Of a stretch of DNA of 64,000 nucleotides, positions 8,415 through 16,510 are shown piece by piece. The notes below the pieces were generated by a model. That model did not search any database. It saw only the letters and a program-made list of their open reading frames with translations, and had not been told where the DNA came from. The position numbers and the translations under genes are program-made. Origin of the DNA: Caldilineaceae bacterium (GTDB taxonomy: Bacteria > Chloroflexota > Anaerolineae > Caldilineales > Caldilineaceae). Each line of letters begins with the position of its first letter. Positions within the stretch are counted from its first letter, which is position 1. The stretch covers positions 1 through 64,000 of the forward strand of contig JAHBVF010000023.1 in assembly GCA_019637685.1 (NCBI GenBank), given 5' to 3'.

Positions 8415-9185
8415 CTATCCAATCCGCGCCCGTTTGCTATCTTTCGGCGTAATCGGTGCTAATGGCTCCCGTTCGTTGATGGCCCCTTTCGTATAGGGGA
8501 AGGCCGGCCCGCCCGCGGGCGCGGCCCAGCGCGCCGCGTTGGCGATCACCTGGCGGATGATGGGTTTGTGATAGAGCGGGTAGGTTTCGTGGCCAGGGCG
8601 GAAGTAGAAAATTTTGCCGTTGCCCCGGTGGAAGGTGCAGCCGCTGCGGAAGACATTGCCCCCCTCGAACCAACTAATGAAGACCAGATCGTCCGGGGCG
8701 GGGATGTCGAAAAGTTCGCCGTACATTTCGCACTCGTCGTTCTCGAAATAGGGGGGCAGCCCCTGGGCAATGGGGTGGCTGGGCTTGACCACCCAAATGC
8801 GCTCCTTCTCGTCGGCTTCCCGCCAGCGCAGGCTGCACGACGTGCCCATCAGTTTGCGGAAAATTTTGGAGTGATGGCCGGAGTGGAGGACGATCAGCCC
8901 CATTCCTTCCAGCACCCGGTTTTGCACCTTTTGCACAATCGCGTCCTGCACATCGCCGTGGGCTTTGTGGCCCCACCAGACCAGCACATCGGTCTGGGCC
9001 AGCACTTCGTCGGTCAGGCCGTGCTCTGGCTCGTCCAGCGTGGCCGTGCCCACATTGGTAAAGCCGTGCTCCCGCAGCCCCGCGGCGATCGCGCCGTGGA
9101 TGCCGTCGGGATAGATGCCGCCGATAAACTCGTTCTCGTTCTCGTGTCGAAATTCGTTCCAGACTGTAACGCGGATGTCGCTCAT
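8415..9185 (-). CDS. ThuA domain-containing protein
   Basis: 256-residue protein of the ThuA family (class I glutamine amidotransferase-like fold; the name comes from trehalose utilisation). Family features are the start [11 protein letters not shown], the [15 protein letters not shown] strand-loop, [10 protein letters not shown] and [14 protein letters not shown]. The biochemical reaction of the family is poorly defined; members usually accompany sugar oxidoreductases. GAGGA lies upstream of the ATG at 9185. The neighbouring upstream gene on the same strand is a Gfo/Idh/MocA oxidoreductase about 100 bases away, a common pairing that suggests a role in sugar derivative catabolism. Confidence 0.88.
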   Translation of the reverse strand: MSDIRVTVWNEFRHENENEFIGGIYPDGIHGAIAAGLREHGFTNVGTATLDEPEHGLTDEVLAQTDVLVWWGHKAHGDVQDAIVQKVQNRVLEGMGLIVLHSGHHSKIFRKLMGTSCSLRWREADEKERIWVVKPSHPIAQGLPPYFENDECEMYGELFDIPAPDDLVFISWFEGGNVFRSGCTFHRGNGKIFYFRPGHETYPLYHKPIIRQVIANAARWAAPAGGPAFPYTKGAINEREPLAPITPKDSKRARIG

Positions 9186-9281
9186 AAGAAGTTTCCTCTA
9201 CAGTGATTGTTGATTGTACAGATGACAAGGCGAGAAACTCGGAAGCACAGTCGCCCTCACCTCTTCACTTTGCCACCCCTA

Positions 9282-10313
9282 TTATCCTACTTTTACAACC
9301 TGCCCATTCTGTCGGGCCGACGCCTGGATCGCGTCCCACAACTTCGCCATACGCAGGCCGACTTCCGGCGGGCAGGGGTTGGGAATTTTTCCGGCGCGCA
9401 CGGCCAGGAACTGCTGCCACTGGCCCAGCGATTCCGGCACTTCCACCGGCTGGGGCATGGGATCCCCCGGTTTCTGAACCAACAGCTTTTCACCCCAGAT
9501 GCCTGTCTGCAGGATGCCCTCTGTGCAGAAAATGGATACATCTGAACCGATCATTTTCGGCGGCAGCTCGCCGCAGCCGCTCAGCGTGACCAGCGCGCCC
9601 GATGCCAGACGGCCAATCGCCGCGCCCAGAATGTCCACTGCCGCGCCCCGGTTGTCCAGCCAGGCCGCCACTTCGACGAAATCCTCCCCGGCCAGGTCGG
9701 CTACTGTGTTGAGCATATGCGCGCCCGTGTCAAAGAGAAAACCGCCCCCGGCAATTTCGGGGACTTGCCGCCATTTTCCCGCGGTGCCCGCCTTCCAGCC
9801 CTGATAGGCCACCGCGTGGATATTCAAAATCTGGCCCAATTCGCCCGCGCGCAACATTCGCTCTGCTGTGCGGATTTGGGGAGAGAGGCTGCCGTTGAAG
9901 GAGACGACCAGCAGTTTGCCCGTCTTGTCCCGCACCGCGATTAGCTCTTTGGCCTCCTGCGCGTTCATCACCATCGGCTTCTCCAGAAGCACATCCAGCC
10001 CGGCTTCCAAACAGGCTTTGGCCTGGCTGAAATGGAGCACGTGGGGGGTGATGATAAAGACTGCATCCAACGCAGCGGAATGCTTTTGCAGCAGTTCGGC
10101 CATATCGGGCACATTGGGGGGCGGGGTGATACCGGCCTCTTCAAAAATTTCGCAGAAGGCTTCGTAGGCGTCGGGGGAAGGTTCGCAGACAAAAGCTACA
10201 TTTGTGGTATCCTGCTGCTGTACAACGCGGTGCAGATGGTGGCGGGCCATGCCACCTGTGCCAATAAAGGCCATCTGCACCGGTTTTGATTCGGGCTGTT
10301 GCGCGGAGGTCAT
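9282..10313 (-). CDS. Gfo/Idh/MocA family oxidoreductase
   Basis: 343-residue NAD(P)-dependent oxidoreductase, probably acting on a sugar or inositol. The N-terminal Rossmann fold starts with [13 protein letters not shown], and the family's EKP motif is in [13 protein letters not shown]. The C-terminal alpha/beta domain has the [14 protein letters not shown] segment. I take the ATG at 10313 because GGAG lies about 11 bases upstream; the frame is open for 15 more codons. It is followed by the ThuA gene on the same strand, and a perfect 28-bp palindrome lies 53 bases upstream. The substrate cannot be read from the sequence. Confidence 0.9.
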   Translation of the reverse strand: MTSAQQPESKPVQMAFIGTGGMARHHLHRVVQQQDTTNVAFVCEPSPDAYEAFCEIFEEAGITPPPNVPDMAELLQKHSAALDAVFIITPHVLHFSQAKACLEAGLDVLLEKPMVMNAQEAKELIAVRDKTGKLLVVSFNGSLSPQIRTAERMLRAGELGQILNIHAVAYQGWKAGTAGKWRQVPEIAGGGFLFDTGAHMLNTVADLAGEDFVEVAAWLDNRGAAVDILGAAIGRLASGALVTLSGCGELPPKMIGSDVSIFCTEGILQTGIWGEKLLVQKPGDPMPQPVEVPESLGQWQQFLAVRAGKIPNPCPPEVGLRMAKLWDAIQASARQNGQVVKVG

Positions 10314-10365
10314 GGGCGATGCTCCTTTGGGGATGGGGCGAACAGAAAGGGCGATCAATATAGAT

Positions 10366-10393
10366 AGTCGGCCAGTGAATTCACTGGCCGACT
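10366..10393. promoter_or_regulatory. Perfect 28-bp palindrome upstream of the Gfo/ThuA pair
   Basis: AGTCGGCCAGTGAA followed directly by its complement, with no loop and no T-run. It lies 53 bases upstream of the Gfo/Idh/MocA start and 64 bases past the stop of the receiver-ATPase gene. A loop-free palindrome suits a dimeric repressor operator, but a terminator role for the upstream gene is possible. Confidence 0.5.
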
Positions 10394-10456
10394 GTTATGC
10401 TGCCAAAACTGGCGCGGAATGTCCAATTGGGGAAGACTGTCTGAGACAGTTGGGCT

Positions 10457-11632
10457 TTATAGCATCCGATTGCTCTTCAAAATCTGGGTTTTGTGGAACT
10501 GGTCTAAAATGTCTGTATAATCCGTCAACTTTTCCCCAATGGAGCGAAATAGCTGGCGTTCCGGCGAGTCTTTTGTCGAAACGAGAACAGGTGTCTGTGT
10601 GTGTTCGGCGTTGAAATAGATCTCCGGCTTGTAGGGGATGTCACCCAGAAACAGGCAGCCGATTTTTTCAGTGATTGAAGACGCGGTGACAAACTGTTGG
10701 CCCTGGTTTTGTCGGTGTACCAGCAGAGAACTCATGCGGTTGTGCAGCCCCAAGTGGTCCAGATGACGCGCCCAGCGCTGGGCCGAACGCAGGGAACTCG
10801 GCTCGCTGCCCAACACCAGCACAATGCCGCTGAGTTGATCGGCGACTACTTCGATAATGTCCGGGTCGGGTGGCAGGTCCAGCATCACATACTGCGCCGC
10901 GTAGGAGGCCTGCTCTACAATGGAGACCAGATGGTCGGCTGAATAGGTGATGCCGCTGGGCACATTGGATGGGCCAGCCAGCACAGCCAGGCCGCTGCTG
11001 TGGCGCACCAGCACCTTTTGCAGGGCATTCCCTTCGATAGACTCGGCGGCTATCAAGGCCAGATTGGCTGTGGTTTGGGGTGGGTCGATGCCCAGGCGAT
11101 CGGTGACCATTCCGAAGGCCAGGTGCATATCGCCCAACAGCACGCCTTTGCCGCTTTGGTGGAAATAGAGAGCCATATTCACGGCAACGGTTGTGACCCC
11201 CACGCCGCCTTTGACACCGACAAACCCAAAGACTTTGCCCTTTGTGCGTCGGGCCTCCCGGCGGGAGCGCAGCATCACCGAATCGATGCGGGCCATCAGT
11301 TCGTTGGGGTCCGCCGGTTTGATCAGATAATCGTCTGCGCCCATGCGCAGACCCTCGACCCGATCTTCAATCTGGCTTTTGGCAGACAGAAAGATGACGG
11401 GTATATCATCGATGCCTGCGGTGGAGCGGACACGACGCAACGCCTCATAGCCATCTACTCCGGGCATCATAATGTCCAGTAGAATCAGATCGGGCTGGTG
11501 CTGCAAAGCCAGATCAACCACAGGCTCGCCATTTTCCGCCTCGATCACTTGGTGGCCCTGGCGGCCCAGCAGCATGCCCATCAGCCGGCGCATTGTCGGT
11601 TCGTCTTCAGCAAGCAGAATTTTGTAGGCCAT
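10457..11632 (-). CDS. Receiver domain - TadZ/CpaE-like ATPase fusion
   Basis: 391-residue protein. Residues 1-125 form a response-regulator receiver with acidic pair Glu-9/Asp-10, phosphoacceptor Asp-53 (LILLDIMMPG) and Lys-105 (LIKPAD). Residues from about 133 form a ParA/MinD-type ATPase whose P-loop reads KGGVGVTT (141-148). It keeps the signature Lys-141 but has Val where most P-loops have the second lysine, as CpaE/TadZ proteins often do. TadZ/CpaE proteins place type IV (Tad) pili at the pole. No other tad gene is nearby, so the partner apparatus is unknown. It is transcribed divergently from maf. Confidence 0.88.
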   Translation of the reverse strand: MAYKILLAEDEPTMRRLMGMLLGRQGHQVIEAENGEPVVDLALQHQPDLILLDIMMPGVDGYEALRRVRSTAGIDDIPVIFLSAKSQIEDRVEGLRMGADDYLIKPADPNELMARIDSVMLRSRREARRTKGKVFGFVGVKGGVGVTTVAVNMALYFHQSGKGVLLGDMHLAFGMVTDRLGIDPPQTTANLALIAAESIEGNALQKVLVRHSSGLAVLAGPSNVPSGITYSADHLVSIVEQASYAAQYVMLDLPPDPDIIEVVADQLSGIVLVLGSEPSSLRSAQRWARHLDHLGLHNRMSSLLVHRQNQGQQFVTASSITEKIGCLFLGDIPYKPEIYFNAEHTQTPVLVSTKDSPERQLFRSIGEKLTDYTDILDQFHKTQILKSNRML

Positions 11633-11701
11633 TCACATCCTCTTACAATCGAATCTATAAGCACTCTCTCAATTTCCACTTTATCATACTATGGAATGTC
11701 C

Positions 11702-12403
11702 ATGAATCCGCTAAAAGTCATACTGGCGTCGGCCAGCCCCCGGCGCAGACAATTCGTGGCCGGGCTGGGGATTGACGTGGCCACTGCTGCTGCCGACATC
11801 GATGAAACGCCATTGCCAGGAGAAGGAGCCAAAGCATTGGCTCGACGTTTGGCCCTTGCCAAAGCCAGGGCCGTGGCAGCCGATTCGTCGATGACCCAGC
11901 ACCACGCGCTGGTCATCGGTGCGGACACAGTCGTTGCATTGGACGGCACGCTCTTGGGGAAACCAGCCGATGTCCAGGAGGCAGCGGCGATGCTGGCTGC
12001 CCTGGCAGGCCGGGTCCATCAGGTACACAGCGCGTTGGCACTGGTCCACGTGGACGGGGACGAGCAGACCCACCGCGTGGTTCTCAACACAACCCACGTG
12101 ACCATGCGGGACTACAGCGCGGCGGAGATTGACGCCTATGTGGCCACCGGCGACTCCCTGGACAAAGCTGGTGCATACGCCATTCAGCATCGGGGCTTTG
12201 AACCTGTGGCCAGGGTGGACGGATGCCCTGCCGGGGTGATGGGATTGCCCGCCGCGGATCTGCTGGCGTTGCTCGCTGAATTTGGCGTTCAATCCGATGT
12301 GCCTCTTGCCCCGCTTTGCCGGGGTCTGACTGGCCTGCCCTGTTGCCAGCCCCTGGGCCATTCGGTGTGCGATTCTTTGTGCCATTCTTCGCCCACGAAT
12401 TGA
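11702..12403 (+). CDS. maf: Maf family nucleotide pyrophosphatase
   Basis: 233-residue Maf/YhdE-type nucleoside triphosphate pyrophosphatase, a house-cleaning enzyme that hydrolyses non-canonical or excess nucleotides in the cytoplasm. It has the SASPRRR substrate loop (10-16), VIGADTVV with the catalytic Asp and GDSLDKAGAYAIQ. Two start codons, ATG at 11696 and 11702, are in frame; GGAA spacing favours 11702. The family usually ends near residue 195. This protein has about 30 extra residues, Cys- and Leu-rich, after LLAEFGV, which may be read-through into noncoding DNA after loss of the ancestral stop. Confidence 0.9.
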   Translation: MNPLKVILASASPRRRQFVAGLGIDVATAAADIDETPLPGEGAKALARRLALAKARAVAADSSMTQHHALVIGADTVVALDGTLLGKPADVQEAAAMLAALAGRVHQVHSALALVHVDGDEQTHRVVLNTTHVTMRDYSAAEIDAYVATGDSLDKAGAYAIQHRGFEPVARVDGCPAGVMGLPAADLLALLAEFGVQSDVPLAPLCRGLTGLPCCQPLGHSVCDSLCHSSPTN

Positions 12404-12503
12404 CACGCCTTTCTCTGGTTGATACACTGCTTTCAACTGAATGGACTGTGGCTGTTTGTATTCTTCTCACAAATTGTGACTCTACTGTGAAAAGCCCTTA
12501 AAC

Positions 12504-12594
12504 TCACCGCGGAGTCGCGGGGAACGCGGAGGTTCGCGGAGTTTTTCTCCTGAATCTCGCCGCGTTGCCTCCGCGTCCTCTGCGGCCCGCGGTG
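12504..12594. repeat. Reiterated-word hairpin (CGCGGAG type)
   Basis: The left arm repeats variants of CGCGGAG (CGCGGAGTCGCGGGGAACGCGGAGGTTCGCGGAG is split by small changes). The right arm is its imperfect complement (CCTCCGCGTCCTCTGCGG...CGCGGTG). The type resembles intergenic GCAGAG-word repeats seen in many environmental bacteria. Confidence 0.65.
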
Positions 12595-12611
12595 AAATTG
12601 ACCTTTTTGCA

Positions 12612-12719
12612 GTGGACTCAGTACACTGTCAACAAAGTTTTTTTTGGCGTAGAAGTTCGACTTTTCTGAAAAGTCGAACTTCTGTAGTCGAATAACTTAT
12701 TTTACAGTGTACTCAGATT
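12612..12719. repeat. Nested inverted repeat containing hairpin repeat copy B
   Basis: Outer arms ACTCAGTACACTGT (about 12617) and ACAGTGTACTCAG (about 12703) are inverted with one mismatch. Inside lies the perfect 15-bp hairpin AGAAGTTCGACTTTT at 12651-12683, the same sequence as at 1677-1710. Confidence 0.65.
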
Positions 12720-12851
12720 GTGAAACAAAAAAGGTGAAACGAATCGCCCAGGCCCGTCGTACAGTGCTAACGCCAATCTATTTGCTTTCAATCTGCCCGT
12801 TTTCACTCTGTTCGCTACTGGCTATCCATCCATAATACAAGGAGTCAATGC

Positions 12852-13889
12852 TTGCCCCGTTATACCCCGATTGATTACGACGCCTACGACGAAGCGTATG
12901 AAGACGACAATTTCGAAGGCCCGGTGAGCAGCAAACCCAAGCCCAAGAGACGTGTGGAAACCACTATGCCGGGCGTGGTGGTGCGTGGCCTGGGCCATCA
13001 CTACGAAGTGGAGACCGATGACGGCATCCGCCTCTGCCGTGTGCGGGGACGTCTGCTCCAGGAACGCAGCCGGGACACTACCCTTGTGGCCGTGGGGGAT
13101 CGGGTGGAGGTTGTGCCCGAAGGCAAGAAGAAGGGGCTGATCGATTCAGTGGATGAGCGGGATTCCGTCCTCAGCCGCCAGCGCCCCGGCTCCAGCCGCC
13201 CGGCCGAGGATGTGATTCTTGCCAACCCGGATCAGGTGCTGATCGTCTTTGCCGCGGCCGAGCCAGAACCCCATACGCGGATGCTGGACCGTTTTTTGAT
13301 TGTGGCTGAGTCCAACGAGTTGCCCGCGATTATCTGTGTCAACAAAATCGATCTGACCGGACTGGAAGGCGCAAAGGCTATTTTTAGCGTCTATGAGCAG
13401 TTGGGCTATCCCCTGCTCTATGCCAGCGTGACAGAGGGGACGGGGCTGCACGAACTCCACGACCTGCTGGAGGACCGGCTGACTGTTGTGAGCGGCCCCA
13501 GCGGTGTGGGCAAAAGCGCGCTGATCAATTCGCTGCATCCCGGCCTGGACCTGCGTGTGGGGGAACTGCGCGGCTTTGAAGGCAAGGGCCAGCACACCAC
13601 CCGCGGCGCGCATCTCATCCGTCTGCCTTTTGGCAAAGAGACATACATCGCGGACACGCCCGGCATCCGCGAGTTGGGGCTGTATGAGATCGCTCCTGGC
13701 TCACTGGCCTTTTACTTTGTGGAGATGAAGCCTTTTATCCACGACTGCCGCTTTCCCAACTGCACCCACACCCACGAGCCGGCCTGCGCGGTGCGGGCCG
13801 CGGTGGAGCGGGGCGACATCAGCGCGGAACGCTACGAGAGCTATCTGCGGGTGTTGAATGGAGAAGATTTACAGTTGGATGAGTGGTAA
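12852..13889 (+). CDS. rsgA: Ribosome small subunit-dependent GTPase A (RsgA)
   Basis: 345-residue circularly permuted GTPase that checks late 30S subunit maturation. It has an acidic 30-residue N-terminal extension, an OB-fold (about 38-110), then the G4 motif NKID (164-167) before the P-loop GPSGVGKS (215-222) and G3 ADTPG, the permuted order typical of RsgA. The C-terminal zinc site is [14 protein letters not shown]. The start is TTG at 12852: GGAG at 12841-12844 gives 7-base spacing, and the ATG at 12848 is in another frame. A 29-bp perfect hairpin follows the stop. Confidence 0.95.
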   Translation: MPRYTPIDYDAYDEAYEDDNFEGPVSSKPKPKRRVETTMPGVVVRGLGHHYEVETDDGIRLCRVRGRLLQERSRDTTLVAVGDRVEVVPEGKKKGLIDSVDERDSVLSRQRPGSSRPAEDVILANPDQVLIVFAAAEPEPHTRMLDRFLIVAESNELPAIICVNKIDLTGLEGAKAIFSVYEQLGYPLLYASVTEGTGLHELHDLLEDRLTVVSGPSGVGKSALINSLHPGLDLRVGELRGFEGKGQHTTRGAHLIRLPFGKETYIADTPGIRELGLYEIAPGSLAFYFVEMKPFIHDCRFPNCTHTHEPACAVRAAVERGDISAERYESYLRVLNGEDLQLDEW

Positions 13890-13895
13890 AGAAGA

Positions 13896-13963
13896 GAAGG
13901 GATGACAGGATGACAAGATGAGTGGACGACTGCGCACTCATCTTGTCATCCTGTCATCCCTTC
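13896..13963. terminator. 29-bp perfect hairpin built of GATGACA words
   Basis: Arms 13896-13924 and 13935-13963 are exact complements with a 10-base loop. Each arm is made of near-repeats of GGATGACA. It lies just after rsgA and 20 bases before the helicase start, so it may end rsgA transcripts or form a leader structure. No T-run follows. Confidence 0.75.
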
Positions 13964-13984
13964 CATCAACGGAAATCATTACGA

Positions 13985-16384
13985 ATGTCAGTAATTTTAC
14001 AGAATTTGAATCCTCCCCAGCGCCAGGCCGTGGAGACCACCGAAGGGCCGGTGCTGGTGTTGGCCGGTCCCGGATCGGGCAAGACCCGCGTCCTCACCCG
14101 GCGCATCGCCTATTTGATCCAGGAAAAAGGCGTCGCGCCCTGGAATATCCTGGCCGTCACCTTCACCAACAAAGCCGCGCGGGAGATGGAAGAGCGGGTC
14201 GTCGAACTGATCGGCGACGACTTTCCGCCCCCGCCGCCGGGCCAGCGTCAACGGTTGGGCGGGCTGACGATTGGCACATTCCACAACATCTGCGCCCGCA
14301 TCCTGCGCATCGATGTGGAGGCCGCGGGCTTTCAGCGCAATTGGGTCATCTACGACAGCGCGGACCAGTTGTCCCTCATCCGCACGATTCTGAAAGAGAT
14401 GAATCTGGACGAAAAGCGTTTCAGCCCCCAGGCCGTGCGTTCCCAGATCGGCAGTTGGAAGAACGAACTGACCCAGCCCGTGAAGGTGCAATCTTCCACC
14501 TATTTTGAAGAAGTCAGCGGACGTATCTATGGACGCTACCAGCAGGTGCTGTTTCTGAACAATGCCATGGATTTCGATGACCTGCTCATGCGCACGACGC
14601 TGCTTTTGCAGGACAATCTGGAACTGCGGGAGAAGTATCAGCGCAAATGGCGGTATTTGATGGTGGACGAATTTCAGGATACGAATACTGCCCAATATCG
14701 GCTGGTGACTCTATTGGCCGCGGAACCGGCGGGCGCGCGTAATCTGTTTGCCGTGGGCGACGAAGACCAATCCGTCTACCGTTTTCGCGGTGCCGATTAT
14801 CGCAATGTTCTGCAATTCCGTCGAGACTATCCCGACGCGCGCATAATTCTGCTGGAGCAGAACTACCGCAGCAGCCAGTCGATTCTGGATGTGGCCAATG
14901 CGGTCATCACAAAGAATGTCAACCGCACACCCAAGAAACTGTTCACCGACAACGGCGAAGGACGGAAGGCGACGGTCTACGAGGCCTACAACGAAATTGA
15001 AGAGGCGTCCTGGGTCTGCGATGAGATCGCCCGACTCCAGGCCGAGGCCGGTTTTCGCCTGGGCGACTGCGCGGTGATGTATCGCACCAATGCCCAGAGC
15101 CGGGCGCTGGAAGAGGCTTTTGTCACCCGGCGCATACGCCACCGGCTGGTGGGGGCCACCCGTTTTTATGAACGGATGGAAGTGAAAGACGCCCTGGCCT
15201 ATTTGCGGGTCGTCCACAACACCGCCGACTCTGTGGCGCTGGACCGCATCGTCAATACGCCGCCCCGGGGCATCGGGGCCAAAACCTGGATGGCGACGAA
15301 AGATTGGGCCTCCGACGCGGGTGTCAGCGAATTTGTCTGCCTGCGCGTGCTCCACCACGGGCACAACGGAGTGGCCGAAGCCGCGGGCAACCGTGTGCTG
15401 CTCAACGATCCGGGGCTGGGCAGCCGGGCCGTGAACGCGCTGCTCAACTTCGCCGAGATGTTGGAAAATTGGGTGGCGATGGCCACGGGCGAGCATTACG
15501 AAAGCGTGGCCGATCTGCTGGATCACATCCTGCAGGATGCGGGCTACATCGATCGGCTGCGCGACGGCACCGACGAGGGCGAGGATCGCTACGCCAACCT
15601 GCAAGAGCTGCGGGGGGTGGCCGCCCAATACACCCCGGGGATGGCCGGGCTGGAAGCCGGAATGGACGCGCTTTCTCTCTTTTTGCAGGAGATCAGCCTG
15701 GTCAGCGACGCCGATCAATTGGACGACGGCGGTGACGCGGTGACACTGCTGACGCTGCATACGGCCAAAGGGCTGGAATATCCGGTGGTTTTTATGGTGG
15801 GGATGGAGGAGGGAATTCTGCCCCACGCCCGTTCTATCGAGAGCGGCGACGAGGAGGATATGGCCGAGGAGCGTCGCCTGGCCTATGTGGGGATTACGCG
15901 GGCCAAGCGTCGTCTCTACCTGCTCCACGCCTTCCGCCGCACCCTGTGGGGCAGCAGCCAGACCCAGGATTCCAGCCGCTTTCTGGCCGACATTCCCACC
16001 CATCTGCTGCGGGGAATGGTGGACAAACAGGCCCGGCGGGAAGCCAGCTATGGGCGGGCCACCAGTTGGGACGACAGCGGGTCGAGCCGGGGCGGTTCCA
16101 CCCGGCGGGAACGTTCTACCAGCCGCCAGAGCTACTGGTCGCCGGAAGAGAGCAGCGGGAAGAGCGCGTCCAGCGAGCAAAGCATTCGTCTTCCCAGGAG
16201 CGGCGGCAAAGCCAAACCCGTGACCCAATACAAAAGTCGCCAGAGTGTACAGCATCCCACCCACGGCGTGGGCACAGTCATCGACTCGATTGTCGTCGGG
16301 CGGGACGAGGAAGTCACAGTGGCTTTTCCGGGAATTGGGATTAAGAAGTTTCTGGCATCTATGGCGAATTTGACGAAGCTGTAA
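13985..16384 (+). CDS. pcrA: ATP-dependent DNA helicase, PcrA/UvrD family
   Basis: 799-residue superfamily 1A 3'-5' helicase acting in repair and replication fork maintenance. Motif I is GPGSGKT (28-34), motif II DEFQ (228-231), motif [17 protein letters not shown], motif [10 protein letters not shown], motif [17 protein letters not shown], and motif [16 protein letters not shown]. The Ser/Arg-rich tail (about 690-760) ends in a PcrA-type C-terminal module ([12 protein letters not shown]). I use the ATG at 13985 with GGAAA upstream; 21 further in-frame codons upstream come from the rsgA hairpin region. Confidence 0.95.
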   Translation: MSVILQNLNPPQRQAVETTEGPVLVLAGPGSGKTRVLTRRIAYLIQEKGVAPWNILAVTFTNKAAREMEERVVELIGDDFPPPPPGQRQRLGGLTIGTFHNICARILRIDVEAAGFQRNWVIYDSADQLSLIRTILKEMNLDEKRFSPQAVRSQIGSWKNELTQPVKVQSSTYFEEVSGRIYGRYQQVLFLNNAMDFDDLLMRTTLLLQDNLELREKYQRKWRYLMVDEFQDTNTAQYRLVTLLAAEPAGARNLFAVGDEDQSVYRFRGADYRNVLQFRRDYPDARIILLEQNYRSSQSILDVANAVITKNVNRTPKKLFTDNGEGRKATVYEAYNEIEEASWVCDEIARLQAEAGFRLGDCAVMYRTNAQSRALEEAFVTRRIRHRLVGATRFYERMEVKDALAYLRVVHNTADSVALDRIVNTPPRGIGAKTWMATKDWASDAGVSEFVCLRVLHHGHNGVAEAAGNRVLLNDPGLGSRAVNALLNFAEMLENWVAMATGEHYESVADLLDHILQDAGYIDRLRDGTDEGEDRYANLQELRGVAAQYTPGMAGLEAGMDALSLFLQEISLVSDADQLDDGGDAVTLLTLHTAKGLEYPVVFMVGMEEGILPHARSIESGDEEDMAEERRLAYVGITRAKRRLYLLHAFRRTLWGSSQTQDSSRFLADIPTHLLRGMVDKQARREASYGRATSWDDSGSSRGGSTRRERSTSRQSYWSPEESSGKSASSEQSIRLPRSGGKAKPVTQYKSRQSVQHPTHGVGTVIDSIVVGRDEEVTVAFPGIGIKKFLASMANLTKL

Positions 16385-16510
16385 AAAGAGTGGCTCGATA
16401 ACACTCTACCTAAAGTTGAGATTGCTCTGTTCTCTCAAATCCGTATTGCAAAAATGTTCTCGACTTTACCGTAAAAACCAACACTGTGGACAACTTGAAA
16501 TGCGTTTGAA

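Larger units (their letters stand above)
12404..12851. other. Gene-free region between maf and rsgA, rich in inverted repeats
   Basis: About 450 bases without a gene. It holds the word-repeat hairpin at 12504-12594 and a nested inverted repeat at 12612-12719. The last part (12720-12851) should contain the rsgA promoter, but no clear match is seen. Confidence 0.65.

Noticed and set aside
14711..16264. 517-codon minus-strand frame opposite the helicase
   Set aside because: Overlaps a gene with all helicase motifs; no independent evidence.
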